The translations under genes and the position numbers were made by a program. From the NCBI GenBank assembly GCA_007922195.1, contig ML682003.1, positions 238,862-302,861 of the forward strand: DNA of 64,000 nt. Direction: 5' to 3'. Origin of the DNA: Podocnemis expansa. Taxonomy: Eukaryota > Chordata > Testudines > Podocnemididae. Positions 43,714 to 53,850 of the stretch are shown here, one piece after another (positions within the stretch are counted from its first letter, which is position 1; every line of letters starts with the position of its first letter). Under the pieces are notes generated by a model. The model was not told where the DNA came from, did not search any database, and saw only the letters and a program-made list of their open reading frames with translations.

Positions 43714-43951
43714 TGGAAAATTTTCAAAGAGGTAGCAGTGTTAGTCTAGTTCAGCAAAACAAGCAAGGAGTATGGTGGCACTTTTAAAGACTAATGAATT
43801 TATTTATTACATGAGTTTTTGTGGGAGAAAATCCCACCATCTTCAAAGCATCTGACGAAGTAGGATTTTCCCCCACGAAAACTCATGCGATAAATTTGTT
43901 AGTCTTTAAAAGTGAAACGGGACTCACTGTTTGTATTAGTGGAAAATTTTC
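43714..43951. mobile_element. Hammerhead-family hairpin element, 12-bp duplication
   Basis: TGGAAAATTTTC occurs at 43714-43725 and 43940-43951, bracketing an inverted pair. The minus arm (43726 to about 43835) begins AAAGAGGTAGCAGTGTTAG, the reverse of the 3' tail end. The plus arm (about 43838-43939) has GCAT, CTGACGA, a stem with one A-C mismatch, GAAA, ACTC and ATGC, and is thus nearly intact. The short perfect flanking repeat supports insertion as one unit. Confidence 0.7.
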
Positions 43952-44104
43952 CCCATTATCTGCTCTGCTTTGAGCCGAGAAAAGGGGGATGTAGGGCGGT
44001 TAAATCTGCCTCAAAGTGCTGTACAGAGGGATAAAATCAAGTAAGCCAAGGAGAGTAAAATCAAGTAATCCAAAGATCTCACTCAATCAGATACAACAGC
44101 ACCA

Positions 44105-44310
44105 AACAATTAAAGTTTGTCTATTCTACAGAGATTTGTCAATACAATTATGCCGGCATACACCCATTGATTTAATTAAACAGCTGTTTCATGTCCTCAT
44201 GTGCCTTGCATCAGATGGGTACATTCCCACTCTCAGCTCTTGCATCGACACAGGGAGCAGTGCATTTTAGTAGCTATCCTTCTGTGCAACTGCATGCAGG
44301 GTGTTTTGGG
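44105..44310. repeat. Diverged MITE fragment
   Basis: GTTTGTCTATTCTACAGAG, TACAATTATGCCGGCATAC and CGACACAGGGAGCAG resemble the loose GTCTACAC-type family of 48775-49032. Boundaries are uncertain. Confidence 0.3.
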
Positions 44311-44509
44311 AAGAGTTTGCAATGCCTTATGGAGCAGGCACTGTATCACATGTTGGAGGTTTCTGAATTTCATCTTTCCAGGGACGTCCTAGATTGACAG
44401 TTGCTTTACAACTGCCTTGTCAGCCAGACTGACGGTGCTGAACACACACATAAGAAGCCCACAGAAGTGTAGGTGGGCTGGTGAGTGGGTGGAGAGAGTT
44501 TGTGACAGG

Positions 44510-44510
<1 letters not shown>

Positions 44511-44580
<70 letters not shown>
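44511..44580. repeat. Compound (TG)n(AG)n microsatellite
   Basis: About 22 TG units (to 44554) pass directly into thirteen AG units (44555-44580). Alternating purine-pyrimidine DNA next to a homopurine tract can adopt non-B structures; that is general knowledge, not observed here. Short His/Thr- or Glu/Arg-repeat frames across it are artefacts. Confidence 0.95.
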
Positions 44581-44584
<4 letters not shown>

Positions 44585-45339
44585 TGTGTACATTGGGGAC
44601 GGTGAGTGTGTCTTCACATTGTCTCTTTATGTTCAAACAGCAGTCAAAAGCAATTCATTCAGGGGCAGAAGCTGGGGCACAGAGAGCTGGTGTCACCTGT
44701 CCCCTAACACCAGATTAGTGGGGATCTGTACACTGGCAGGGTGAGGGGACACCCCACCATTAGCCTCCGCTTTCCCCCATCACTGTGCACAACACATCTG
44801 GAGTCTCTCCCCACCCCACAGCAGCATGCTCTGCCTGCACGTCTGCTATAGAAGAACGGGTTTGATTCCCTCGGAGTTCATGCACAGCCCCATCTCTTCA
44901 CAGACCCAGGAGAATGATCCATCCATCCCTTCCTCTGTTGTCCAGGCAGGAGGGAGCCGTGCACTCAGCGGGGCAGGAGCTGTGTGAACTCTTCACACTG
45001 AGCAACTTCAAACTGTCCATGGCCTTTGAAAAGAGAGAGAAGGATGTAGCTGAAAGGAAGGGCTGCTTAGCAGGGTTCAAAATAGTGCACAGAGCACTCC
45101 AGCTGGGCCCCTTGGGATAGCTATTGGAGCCCAGTTTACTGCACATGGTGTCTAAACTGGTGCTTTGTCACTCTAACTTTGTCGCAAAAAGCTCTGTGCC
45201 TTCTCATCACGGTGGCTTTATTTTGTCACCAAAGCAGAGGAGGTTTTGTCAGCAGCAACAGAGAATGCAAACAATTGTTTTGTCACCTCCAGCTATAGTA
45301 TAGACGAGTCCTAAGGGCTGCTGATGCTTTCTTTCCTAA
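44581..45339. other. Anonymous sequence
   Basis: No gene or repeat recognised. The frames at 44898-45146 (both strands) have no domain support. Confidence 0.35.
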
Positions 45340-45830
45340 GGCATGGTCTACTCTTTGAACGCAAGTGCCAGGCACAGAAGTTTTCATTCGGGAGTTCAGT
45401 AGAGGAAATCCTTTCCAATAAAGGTTAGAGATATTACTCCAGATGTGAACCTTGTGCTATATTCCTTTTTAATTGCCCTTAGCCATACTGATGCTATTAG
45501 CTCGGCGAGCATGCTGTTTAGCAACAAGGCAAAAATGAAATGCCTATGCTTATACAACAGTATTCCAACAGAGCTGTGTCGGAGACCATGCTTATGTCAG
45601 CATCACAACATAGCAGGCACAACGTACGCTGATAGAAGGGGCTTTGCATCAGCGTAAGAATGTCATATCCCATTGACAAAGCCAGGTACGTCAGTGGACG
45701 CATTCTTCCACCAGCATATCTATGTCAACAAAGAGGCTAAAGTGGCATTTTTTGCACTTCTGGCCAACATAATCATGTCAACCCAACTTTTATATGTAAA
45801 TCAAGTTAGACTCCGCTCTTGGAAAATAGC
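45340..45830. repeat. Probable diverged MITE
   Basis: GGCATGGTCTACTCTTTGAAC, TATACAACAGTATTCC, GTCAGCATCACAAC, ATATCTATGTCAACAAAG and CATAATCATGTCAACCC are in the style of the loose GTCTACAC family. No clean termini. Confidence 0.3.
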
Positions 45831-46840
45831 TGATCAAGGTTCCCTGAAGTCAGTCAACAGAGGCAATGACCATCTCACCCCCAGCGTGAGGATGAGAATG
45901 ACAGTAAAAGGATGGTTTTAGAAGCACTTGTTTCACAGGGTTAGATCAGGAGTTTGGGATCTAGAATCTCTGAACAGTCCCAGTTGTCATGAAATACGGC
46001 CCATTTGGTGATGACCAAAATCTCATTAAAAATCTCTGGCTTTTGTGAAATGGCTCGCTGGGATCTTTGTCCAGTTCACAGAGGGGCAGAGGTCCACTTC
46101 CCAAAAACACTGATCCCATTAGTGCCTTTGTGAGTGGCCTAACAAGAGCTGAATGACCTATGAAGACTGAATTACTCTTTCAACTCTAGGGTTTCACTAC
46201 AGAAGAGAGTCTACCTTGAGCAAATTGATTAGCAGTTAACTAAAGGTGGTTAACATGTCTGAAGAGAACATTCCTATCAAGTCCAAGACATTGGTGGGTT
46301 ACCTTAGTCCTGGTGGAAAATTTTGTGGAGTATCTGAATGACCTTTAGAAAAATCTAGTTAGATATCACCAAGTGAGGGACCCCTTGAGGGCTAAACAGA
46401 AGCCCATTGGCAGAAAACATCAGAAAAGCTTGTAGTGCCCTCTGCCTGTTTCTACCCATCCTATAGAAAAGCACAGGATGTGAGGGGCAGATTTACAGAA
46501 ACACAGAGGGTGGTTATGTGGCCAATATATTAATAGCTGATGTGAGTTGGGTACCAAAACCTCCCCATTAGTCTGCAGGGCATTTGCAGTAGTAAATCCA
46601 TTTAAAATAAATAATTCATATTTTTAATCTCCCAATTTATTCCTATATTTATGTGAGGATGTTTTTTTCAGGTCAGCCTCCCCATCCTCCATAAAATTAT
46701 TTAATTAAATATATGTCTCTCTTCAGGCCTGCCTTCACTTTCTGCTTCCCTCACACACACGTGTGCACGCACGTGCATGCAACAGTGGGGCTGTCCAGAG
46801 AATGGACCATCAGGGCATGAGATCAGTGTCTGCCTAATCA
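45831..46840. other. Anonymous sequence
   Basis: No gene recognised. A strictly alternating purine-pyrimidine stretch, CACACACGTGTGCACGCACG, lies at about 46752-46780. Confidence 0.35.
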
Positions 46841-47470
46841 ATCAGCTAGATAAGGAGAGGAATGACATTTTCAGGCTTTGAAAAGAGTGTTACATATAAT
46901 AAAGTGTTAAGGAAAAATCCATAAGGCAGCAGCTGACAATGTCTTTTTAATTAAGAAAGAAACACTGTATTGAGCATCCTTCTGACCCAAAAATAAATAT
47001 GGATGTTTAAGAGAAGTAGAGAAGTGTTTTCCTTTTTTTGTACCCTCAAACAATAACCTTTACCAGGTGAGTAATACATCATCAGAGAGTTGTGCTTTGA
47101 CAGCACAACCATTAGCAAGGATTGCTTTGAAAGTGCACTATGGAAAGGGGTCCCAACAGCAATCAATTACAATCACTAGAAATGCATCAACAGGCTAATG
47201 CAGGAGATTGCCTCTGCCCAAGGAAACCAGCAGCGAATAAATGATGCATGTCAAAATATGGGTGGCTCTTAGTGGTTAAAATAATTCAGGACCTGCACTT
47301 CTCTCTCCCGTTTTTCTCTCTTCTCCTGGCCCTGAATTAATTGTAATGAATTGTCAATACATTTAACAAAAGTAAAGTGTTTAAATTACTGTTTAAAAAT
47401 AATGCAGTTAATATGAGGTCTGCTTTCCCAACCAAGCTTGGCACATTGTCATGCTTCTTCACATCACAAA
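46841..47470. other. Unique AT-rich stretch, candidate conserved non-coding DNA
   Basis: About 630 bp without repeat words. It contains several homeodomain-type TAATTA/ATTAA cores (GAATTAATTGTAATGAATTG, TTTAATTAAGAAAG) and a CATATAATAAAG word. No open frame stands out. The resemblance to conserved developmental enhancers is textural only. Confidence 0.2.
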
Positions 47471-47559
47471 CTTACTGGTGTGAGTCACTTTCCTATTTCC
47501 CCAGGAATATGATGGTTTATTCTTTGTGTCACAGTAGCATTGAGGGGTTGCGATGAAGA

Positions 47560-47722
47560 CTGAAGACAGCATTGTGCCAAGCTCTGTACAAACACCTAGT
47601 GAGAGGCAGTCCCTGCTCCAGATATGGGAAATGTCTTGACCAAGTTCACATAGCACATCAAGGGGAGAGCTGAGATTAGAAATCATATTTTTGTATCTCA
47701 AGGCTATGCTCTGTCCTCTAGA
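47560..47722 (-). repeat. Old MIR-like repeat fragment
   Basis: GCCAAGCTCTGTACAAACAC, AGTCCCTGCTCCAGATATGG and CAAGTTCACATAGCACATC are typical of an old amniote SINE read in reverse. It ends where the hAT element begins. Confidence 0.45.
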
Positions 47723-47723
47723 T

Positions 47724-47953
47724 CAGTGGTACTCAACCTTTCATATCTTACCTCCCACCAGCCACTCTAGCAACGAACATGTGTCCCACCATCATAGAAA
47801 CAAAAAGCACACATTTTCCAAGGCGGACATTTATATGTTTACAGGCAAATACGTGGGTGGGAGAGTCAATTCTTAGCAGTTGTTGTGAAAACCCTGTGTC
47901 CCACATACGCTACTTCTGCATCTGACTGGTGGTACACCAGTTGAGAACCACTG
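47724..47953. mobile_element. hAT non-autonomous element
   Basis: Left end CAGTGGTACTCAACC and right end AGTTGAGAACCACTG are inverted repeats with few mismatches. Flanking octamers CTCTAGAT and CGCTGGAC agree at only five of eight positions, so the duplication is decayed or uncertain. It lies in an old SINE fragment. Confidence 0.7.
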
Positions 47954-48100
47954 CGCTGGACCCTACTGCCTTGTGACCACTCAGTGATTGCCAAGTATCT
48001 GTACACTATGCCTTTAAGTTCACAGTCTTACTAATAATAGGCCTGTTCCTACAAACACTTACCTCTGGAGGTAATGAACTTCAGTGCTGCTTTTCAGTTA

Positions 48101-48528
48101 GGGTATGTCTACACTTACAATTTAGTTTGAATTAAGGAGGCTTAATTCGAACTAATTTATTGCATGTCCACACTTGCTTTCATTAGTTCAAACTAAGGAA
48201 AGCCTAGTTCTAATCTATAAAGCCTCCCTTAAGTTTGAATTGATGGTTAATTCGAACTCATTAGTTCGAATTAACCCAATGTAGCGGTGTTAATTTGATG
48301 TAACTGTTAGTTCGAAGTAACCACAGCTTGATTTTTTCCTATGCAATACCGCCCCCCTGCCTGATTCGAACTTGCAAGTCCTGGGCAGGAACATGCTAGT
48401 TCGAATTAGGGTTTCTAGTGTGGCTGTGTTAATTCAAATTAAGTTAATTTGAACTAATAATTATTAGTCTGAATTGATTAGTTCGAATTCAGTTCATTCG
48501 AACTAACCTTCTAAGTGTAGACATACCC
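48101..48528. mobile_element. Foldback MITE, TTCGAACTAA type, perfect TTA duplication
   Basis: Termini GGGTATGTCTACACTTA and TAAGTGTAGACATACCC are a perfect 17-bp inverted repeat, and TTA is present at 48098-48100 and 48529-48531. The interior is TTAGTTCGAATTAA words. This is the cleanest foldback MITE in the window and a good reference copy. TTA targets are typical of PIF/Harbinger elements. Confidence 0.8.
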
Positions 48529-48774
48529 TTAGATACCTGGGCAAGCTTGGAAAAAACTGGAGTCAACTTCTGTTTGTGGGAGTAAAGTTTGAGAACCCAA
48601 ATTCCTCCCTGCACTCTGGGATGCTGCAACTGGATCCCAGCAGGCAGGGCTCTTCTAGATTTTGCTGGTGGTGTGGGCTAACCAACTGGTTTCCTCCCTC
48701 CCCATGACTGGATCAAGAATGCAATATGGCAGGGTAGTCTCCTAGCCTGGGAATCAGATGTAAACAATCCGTGT

Positions 48775-49032
48775 CTACATGACAGCCATGCAGGACAGCA
48801 CCATAGGTAGACCTTTTCCTCACAGACAGAAGAGGATTTTCCACGGGTATAGTTAATTCACCTCTCTGAGTGGTGGTAACTAGGCTGAGAGAAGAATACT
48901 TCAGTTGACCTGGCTGCCTCTATACCCAGGAATTAGGCCAACTGAACGATGACACTGAAGGAGTGAAATGTTTCACAGCCCTGAGTGACATAGCTAGGTC
49001 AACGTGAAGTGCCAACCACTAGACCAGGCCAT
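48775..49032. repeat. Diverged MITE of the GTCTACAC group
   Basis: GTCTACATGACAGCCATGC, CACCTCTCTGAGTGGTGG and GACATAGCTAGGTCAACG fit the loose family, with the end near CAAACCACTAGACCAGGCC-like sequence. Exact termini cannot be set. Confidence 0.4.
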
Positions 49033-49222
49033 AATGTCACTATGCAAAAACAAAAGCAAGCTGGTAACATATATCACGGTGCAAACAGCTCATTCTGTAC
49101 TTGAGAATTAGGTTTGCAGGTATCAGACCTGTATCAAATCAGTATGGATCAGATCAGATCCATGCCCTGTAGAAACACCAAAACCATGTTCATGACTCTA
49201 AATTCAATTTAGGATTTCTTAT

Positions 49223-49335
49223 AGACTCATAGACTCTGAGGTCAGAAGGGACCAAAATGATAATCTAGTTTGACCTGCTGTACAATGCAGGCCACATAAT
49301 CTCACCCACTCCCTACCATCACCACCACTTCTTTT
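49223..49335 (-). repeat. CR1 LINE 3' end fragment
   Basis: ATAGACTCATAGACTCTGAG, GTCAGAAGGGACCAAAATGA and TAATCTAGTTTGACCTGCTG are the reverse complement of the CR1 terminus, with TCATAGACTC next to its 3' end. Confidence 0.75.
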
Positions 49336-50257
49336 TCCATTATGTGGTTCGTCTGGTGATGATCAGCTCTGCAGTCAGAATTACAATGAATTCAAACAAG
49401 TTCACTTTTGGCAATTGCACTCCTGTAGTTAAGTTCTCACCAGCATCCACTGTCTGTCTTCATTTGGGAGCAGACACCTCTGTGACTTTTTTTGTTCACT
49501 CTTTTTAGCACAGGAGAGTGCATATTTCCCTCCTGGGAAAATAAGAGGCACGTGCTTCTCTAATAGGACTTAACTATGACAAATGGACACATTTTGCTGA
49601 GTATCACTCTTGGAAGACATTGGATTCATACATCAGATTTTTATGTGCGTGAGTCAAGACAAAGACTAAAGTTCAGGGTTACTGAGGTAGCCTCATATCT
49701 TCTTTCTTATTTCCCTTGCTAGAAGCATGGGGACCACAGCTGTGTAAATCCAGAGTAACCCCGTTGTTATCCATAGCTCACCTCTGGATTTACACCTCTC
49801 TAAATGAGATCAGAATCTATCCCTTTGACTGAGTATGCAATCCACTAACACAGTGACCTCTGCTGAGTAATAGGACATTTTTGAAACTGTGCCTGCGTAA
49901 TTACTTCTATGCACATAAAGAAGGGTGAGACAAATCCATCATGTGACGTGTCTGCAGAGAATAAAGGCCCCCTCACACACAGACGCACACTCACTGTGCG
50001 AAAAGAGAGATCACCCTGTGACTTTCCCTCAACTAATTGGAGGTAGTTTAATGGACACCCAAGTGCAGGGAGTTTAAAGGAGTGATCTGCACATGCTACT
50101 TTTATAAGATGCTTGTGCAAATGGACAATATGTCCTGAAACAGTCAAGACCAGGCAAAAAATAAACTCTAAGAGGCCCCATCCAGGTGCCAACATCACAG
50201 GGCTCAGATTCAGTGAAGATAAAAGCCCAATTTCTCAAAGATATTTTAGGTGCCCAG
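49336..50257. other. Anonymous sequence
   Basis: No gene or repeat recognised. A 118-codon minus-strand frame at 49845-50198 has no recognised domain. Confidence 0.35.
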
Positions 50258-50385
50258 CTCTGATTAGCAAAACAAACAAGGAATCCTGTGGCACTTAGAG
50301 ACTAACAAATTTATTTATTGCATGAGCTTTTGTGGGAGAAAATCCCACTTTCTCAGGCGCTTTGAGGATGGGGATCTCTGATTAG
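50258..50385 (-). mobile_element. Solo hammerhead-family end, 10-bp duplication
   Basis: CTCTGATTAG is present at 50258-50267 and 50376-50385. Between them is a single minus-strand unit of 108 bp, from CAAAACAAACAAGG (its 3' end) to a 5' truncation at GAGGATGGGGAT. The ribozyme block has CTGAGAA and AAAA, both inactivating. A 5'-truncated unit with a clean 10-bp duplication indicates target-primed integration, as in retroelements and not DNA transposons. Confidence 0.7.
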
Positions 50386-50599
50386 GTGACTGACCTTGGA
50401 GGGTCTGGGCTAAAGTCTCTAAAGATCATCAGATGCTCCCCTGAATCATCTAAGTCCATGGGATGAAAGGGGGTTACGGCGGTCAAAACAGGTAGAAATG
50501 AGCACAATGTTTTGGGCATGGAGACTCCACAAAGGTGCGTGAAGGACATAAGGGAACTGAAAATGAATCATGATACACTTCTTATGTTGGGTTCTTTTC

Positions 50600-50875
50600 C
50601 CATTACAAAGGGTAATTTGACTTCAGGCTTCCCATGGTTTGAGCCTGAAAACTGCTCTGATTTGCTGTTACTGTATGACCTGATCCTATGTTTTACACCC
50701 CCTTGTATTTAGTTTCATTCCCTTCTGTAAGTTCACCCATCTTCGAAGCATCTGAGGAAGTGGGATCTTCTCCCACGGAAGCTCATGCAAAAAATAAATC
50801 TGTTAGTCTTAAAGTGCCACACAACTCCTTGTTGTTTTTTTACTGGACTAGACTAACACGGCTATCCCTTTTGAA
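50600..50875 (+). mobile_element. Hammerhead-family retroelement, sister of 1-170
   Basis: The upstream body (GGGTAATTTGACTTCAGGC, GCTCTGATTTGCTGTTACTG) matches 28640-28716. From 50674 it is nearly identical to window positions 1-168. The core reads CTGAGGA with an intact stem, but GAAA is GGAA (50777-50780), which should abolish cleavage. It keeps the longer tail, GACTAGACTAACACGGCTATCCC. Confidence 0.65.
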
Positions 50876-51879
50876 ATTCTTATGTTGGGCCTGGCTGAGA
50901 TCTTGATTTCCCTTCAGTGCCTCTGTTTTCATTGTCTCCACAACTAGGATGAATGAGATCAGTTAGCTTAAGGAACTTACACCACCTTTTGTGCTTTTGG
51001 GGTTTAGGTTTGTTACCCAGATTTATACTGAGTAGCCCCATTGGTTAAATTGGGACTGTTCAAAGAGTAAGACGCTTCTCACCATGAGCTAGGGCAGCAG
51101 AGCAGAGCAAAGGACAGTAGCAATTGCAAAGGGTAGCACCACTAGGTAAAAAATGTCCTACCATCATCCTTTGGGCAAGAGTTTGGCACACAGACACCTT
51201 CCCTCATGACCCATGACTTATTCGTGACACATGATTTCCAATTACAAATCACCCTGCCTGCTTCCTTGCTGATTAGTATAAAGAAGCGGTGGGGCCCATG
51301 CAGAGAATATCCCTATCTGAGGAGATATGGCTATAAACCAAGGGCCTGATGCAAAGGCCTTGGGAAGATTCCCTTTGACTTCAGTGAACTTTGCACAGAC
51401 CCTAAAGGCCAGAATTCAACTCTCTGCATCTCACTGAAGCCCTGAAATTTCAGTTAGACACATTCTTGTCTTCGGTTAGCTTCGTAAGTCCTGCCCCCCC
51501 CCCCACTTTGATTCACATAAGCTCCATGCTTTTGGGAATGACATCCTGAAAAGTCCATGACAGCAGATGCTGAGGATACCTGAGCCCTCCAAAAGACAAG
51601 AAAAGAACTTCCTTTTTGTGGTCTAGTGGCTTGAACCTCATCCTGTCTTATGTGGTAATAAGAGCCTGAGACTCTGCAATGTAGTGGACCAGCAATATAA
51701 AGATGTAAGTCAGATAAGAAGCATGTTGGCAAGGTTGGAACGGAGCTATGCTGGTTTTGCTGAACACAGTTCATGGGGAGCACATGCCAGTATGGGACAA
51801 AAGTTCCCCCCAAGTTTTCAACACGGTACTGTTGTTTTGTCATGGAGTTCCGCTAAAAGGATTAGCCTGGAAAAAATTG
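50876..51879. other. Anonymous sequence
   Basis: Mostly unrecognised. A C10 run lies near 51500. Opposed frames at 51454-51843 and 51684-51941 are unsupported. The last part may be the degraded upstream end of the CR1 copy that follows. Confidence 0.35.
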
Positions 51880-52078
51880 ATTTCAGACCAGAAGGGAGGC
51901 ACAATCGGCATAGTGGATACTCCATCACTGACAATTTTTAAATCAAGATTTGATATTTTTCTAAAAGATCTGCTCTAGATTACTGTGTGAAAGTTCTTCT
52001 ATGGGTGTCCTATGGCCTGGGCTATACAGAAGCCAGACTAGATGATCACAAGGTCCTCTCTGGCTTGGACTCTAGAAA
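51880..52078 (+). repeat. CR1 LINE 3' end fragment
   Basis: ATTTTTAAATCAAGATTTGA, TCTAAAAGATCTGCTCTAG, GGCTATACAGAAGCCAGAC and TAGATGATCACAAGGTCC follow the CR1 3' order. Confidence 0.7.
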
Positions 52079-52749
52079 TCTTTTTTTGTTTGTTTTGCTT
52101 TGATTTGCATAAAGAATTCAGCGGTGGGAGAGAGTTTCACTTTCTGAGTGCTATTCTGTACACGTAAAGAATGGTCACACAGCTTGTGTTCGTGTGTACA
52201 TATTAAATAGAGCCAATAAAATCCTGACTTCCATTAACACTAACGTGACTAATAGAACTCACTCTCTCATTGCAAGATAGGCATTTTTTCTATGTCCATG
52301 TTTAATTAAAGATGTTGATTGTTTTATGGATTTAGTTGCAGATTTACAATAGTACTGAGGTACCTAAAAGTACAAATAGGTACCTAGAGGGAGGTACAAA
52401 GCAGCCAAGCAAGGAAGATGCCTAAACTTCCAACATCTTCAATGCAAGCTAGGTGTCCAAATCACTGAGGTGCTTTTGAAAATCTTACCAGATGCCTAGT
52501 TGAATTTTTAGAGACCTAAATACTTTTGCAGATATGGCTTATGGGCTAACCTGGGAAGAAACTGGTGTCAGTAGGGGAGTGAGAACACATAACACTGTAC
52601 AGAAACAGGATCCAAAAAGCTTTTCACTTATAAAAATCAAAGCTGGAGTTCCCCCATATAAATCTTTATAACAGGATTCACCTTGCACTCTTGGTTAACA
52701 GGTTCTGTGGGTATCCAAAGCCTGTAAAACCCATTTACTGTCCTTTAAG
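52079..52749. other. Anonymous sequence with an old repeat
   Basis: At 52330-52560, GAGGTACCTAAAAGTAC, TGAAAATCTTACCAGATGCC and AGACCTAAATACTTTTGC resemble the old repeat at 30520-30719. The rest is unrecognised. Confidence 0.3.
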
Positions 52750-52915
52750 GAATCTGGTAGCACTTAAAAGACTGATCTTTAAGCATTTGAGGAACTGGAT
52801 TTTTCTCCCATGAAAGCTCATACGATAAATAAATTTGTTAGTCTTCTAAATGCCACCAGATTCCTTGTTTGTTTTGCTGAACTAGACGGGCATGGCTACC
52901 CCTTTGGAATTTATT
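52750..52915. mobile_element. Hammerhead-family retroelement, short inverted pair
   Basis: A short minus tail (52750-52785, AAGGAATCTGGTAGCACTT) abuts a plus copy with TTGAGGA, CTGGA/TCCCAT, GAAAGCTCATACG, then TTAGTCTTCTAAATGCCACC. The block is mutated at C3 and in the stem. The tail extends to GGGCATGGCTACCCCTTTGG. Confidence 0.6.
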
Positions 52916-53426
52916 GCTCTCTGTATTCTCCCTTCATAGATATTAGCCTTTAAGTAACCTTGAGCAATATTTAAATGCCACAATATGCAAAATATATTTT
53001 TTGATTGTTACTGTCACTGGGTGAGATGATCTGGAGCTTTTGCTTTATTTGTCCAACATGACCTTTTCAAAATGGAATTTGAACCCTGGATTGAGTCTTT
53101 TAGTAGAAACCATTTCTGAGATAATTCTTATTTTAAAGAGAATGGCCAAGGAGCGTCTGCCTCGAGTCCTGTCTGGTCCTCACTCAGTGCAGTTTTCAAA
53201 GCTTGCTAATTTGCACAGGTGTTACTATTATTCCATTGTTTCCACATCTGTAGCCCATCAGCCTTTTTTCTCCCCTTGAGCTGAGGAGTCATGTTTATGA
53301 AATTATGGTTTTGACAACAAGAGCAGCCAGCATTTTGATTGGTCTAGCAGTTCTAGCTTATAACAAGAATGAAGTGAAAACCAACATTTTAATTAGATAA
53401 GCAATTTGACCCATAATAATAAAATC

Positions 53427-53427
53427 A

Positions 53428-53475
<48 letters not shown>

Positions 53476-53485
53476 NNNNNNNNNN

Positions 53486-53536
<51 letters not shown>

Positions 53537-53548
53537 GAAAAGAAAAGC
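53427..53548. repeat. (AAAG)n microsatellite with assembly gap
   Basis: Pure AAAG units flank ten N (53476-53485). True length is unknown. Homopurine mirror repeats such as this often break assemblies. Confidence 0.95.
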
Positions 53549-53850
53549 AGGGTGTGTACACACACATTCATTGTGTAAGTAGAATACCATTATAAGCAAC
53601 TTCGCAACATGCACACTTGGTTTTCACATGCACCATTAGAGGGGTGTCATTCTGCTTAGTGTCCCTGCAGGAAGGAAACAGGGAAGAGGATGTGCGTTCT
53701 AGCTAGTGCTGCCTCTGAACCAGAGAGCTGGGAATGGTGAAGGATGCTGGAACAGTAGTTGGTATAGGACTGTTGGGAGGAATTTATTGTTTGCACTGTG
53801 CTAGAGAGATTCTGGTGTCTGGTAACAGGACTTTGAGGAATAAATAAATT
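53549..53850. other. Anonymous sequence
   Basis: Nothing recognised between the microsatellite and the hAT relic, except degraded words reminiscent of an LTR (GAACCAGAGAGCTGGG). Confidence 0.3.

Noticed and set aside
44406..44718. His/Thr- and Glu/Arg-repeat frames
   Set aside because: They are direct translations of the (TG)n(AG)n microsatellite.
47724..47953. An 8-bp duplication for this hAT element
   Set aside because: The octamers agree at only five positions, too few to claim beyond chance.
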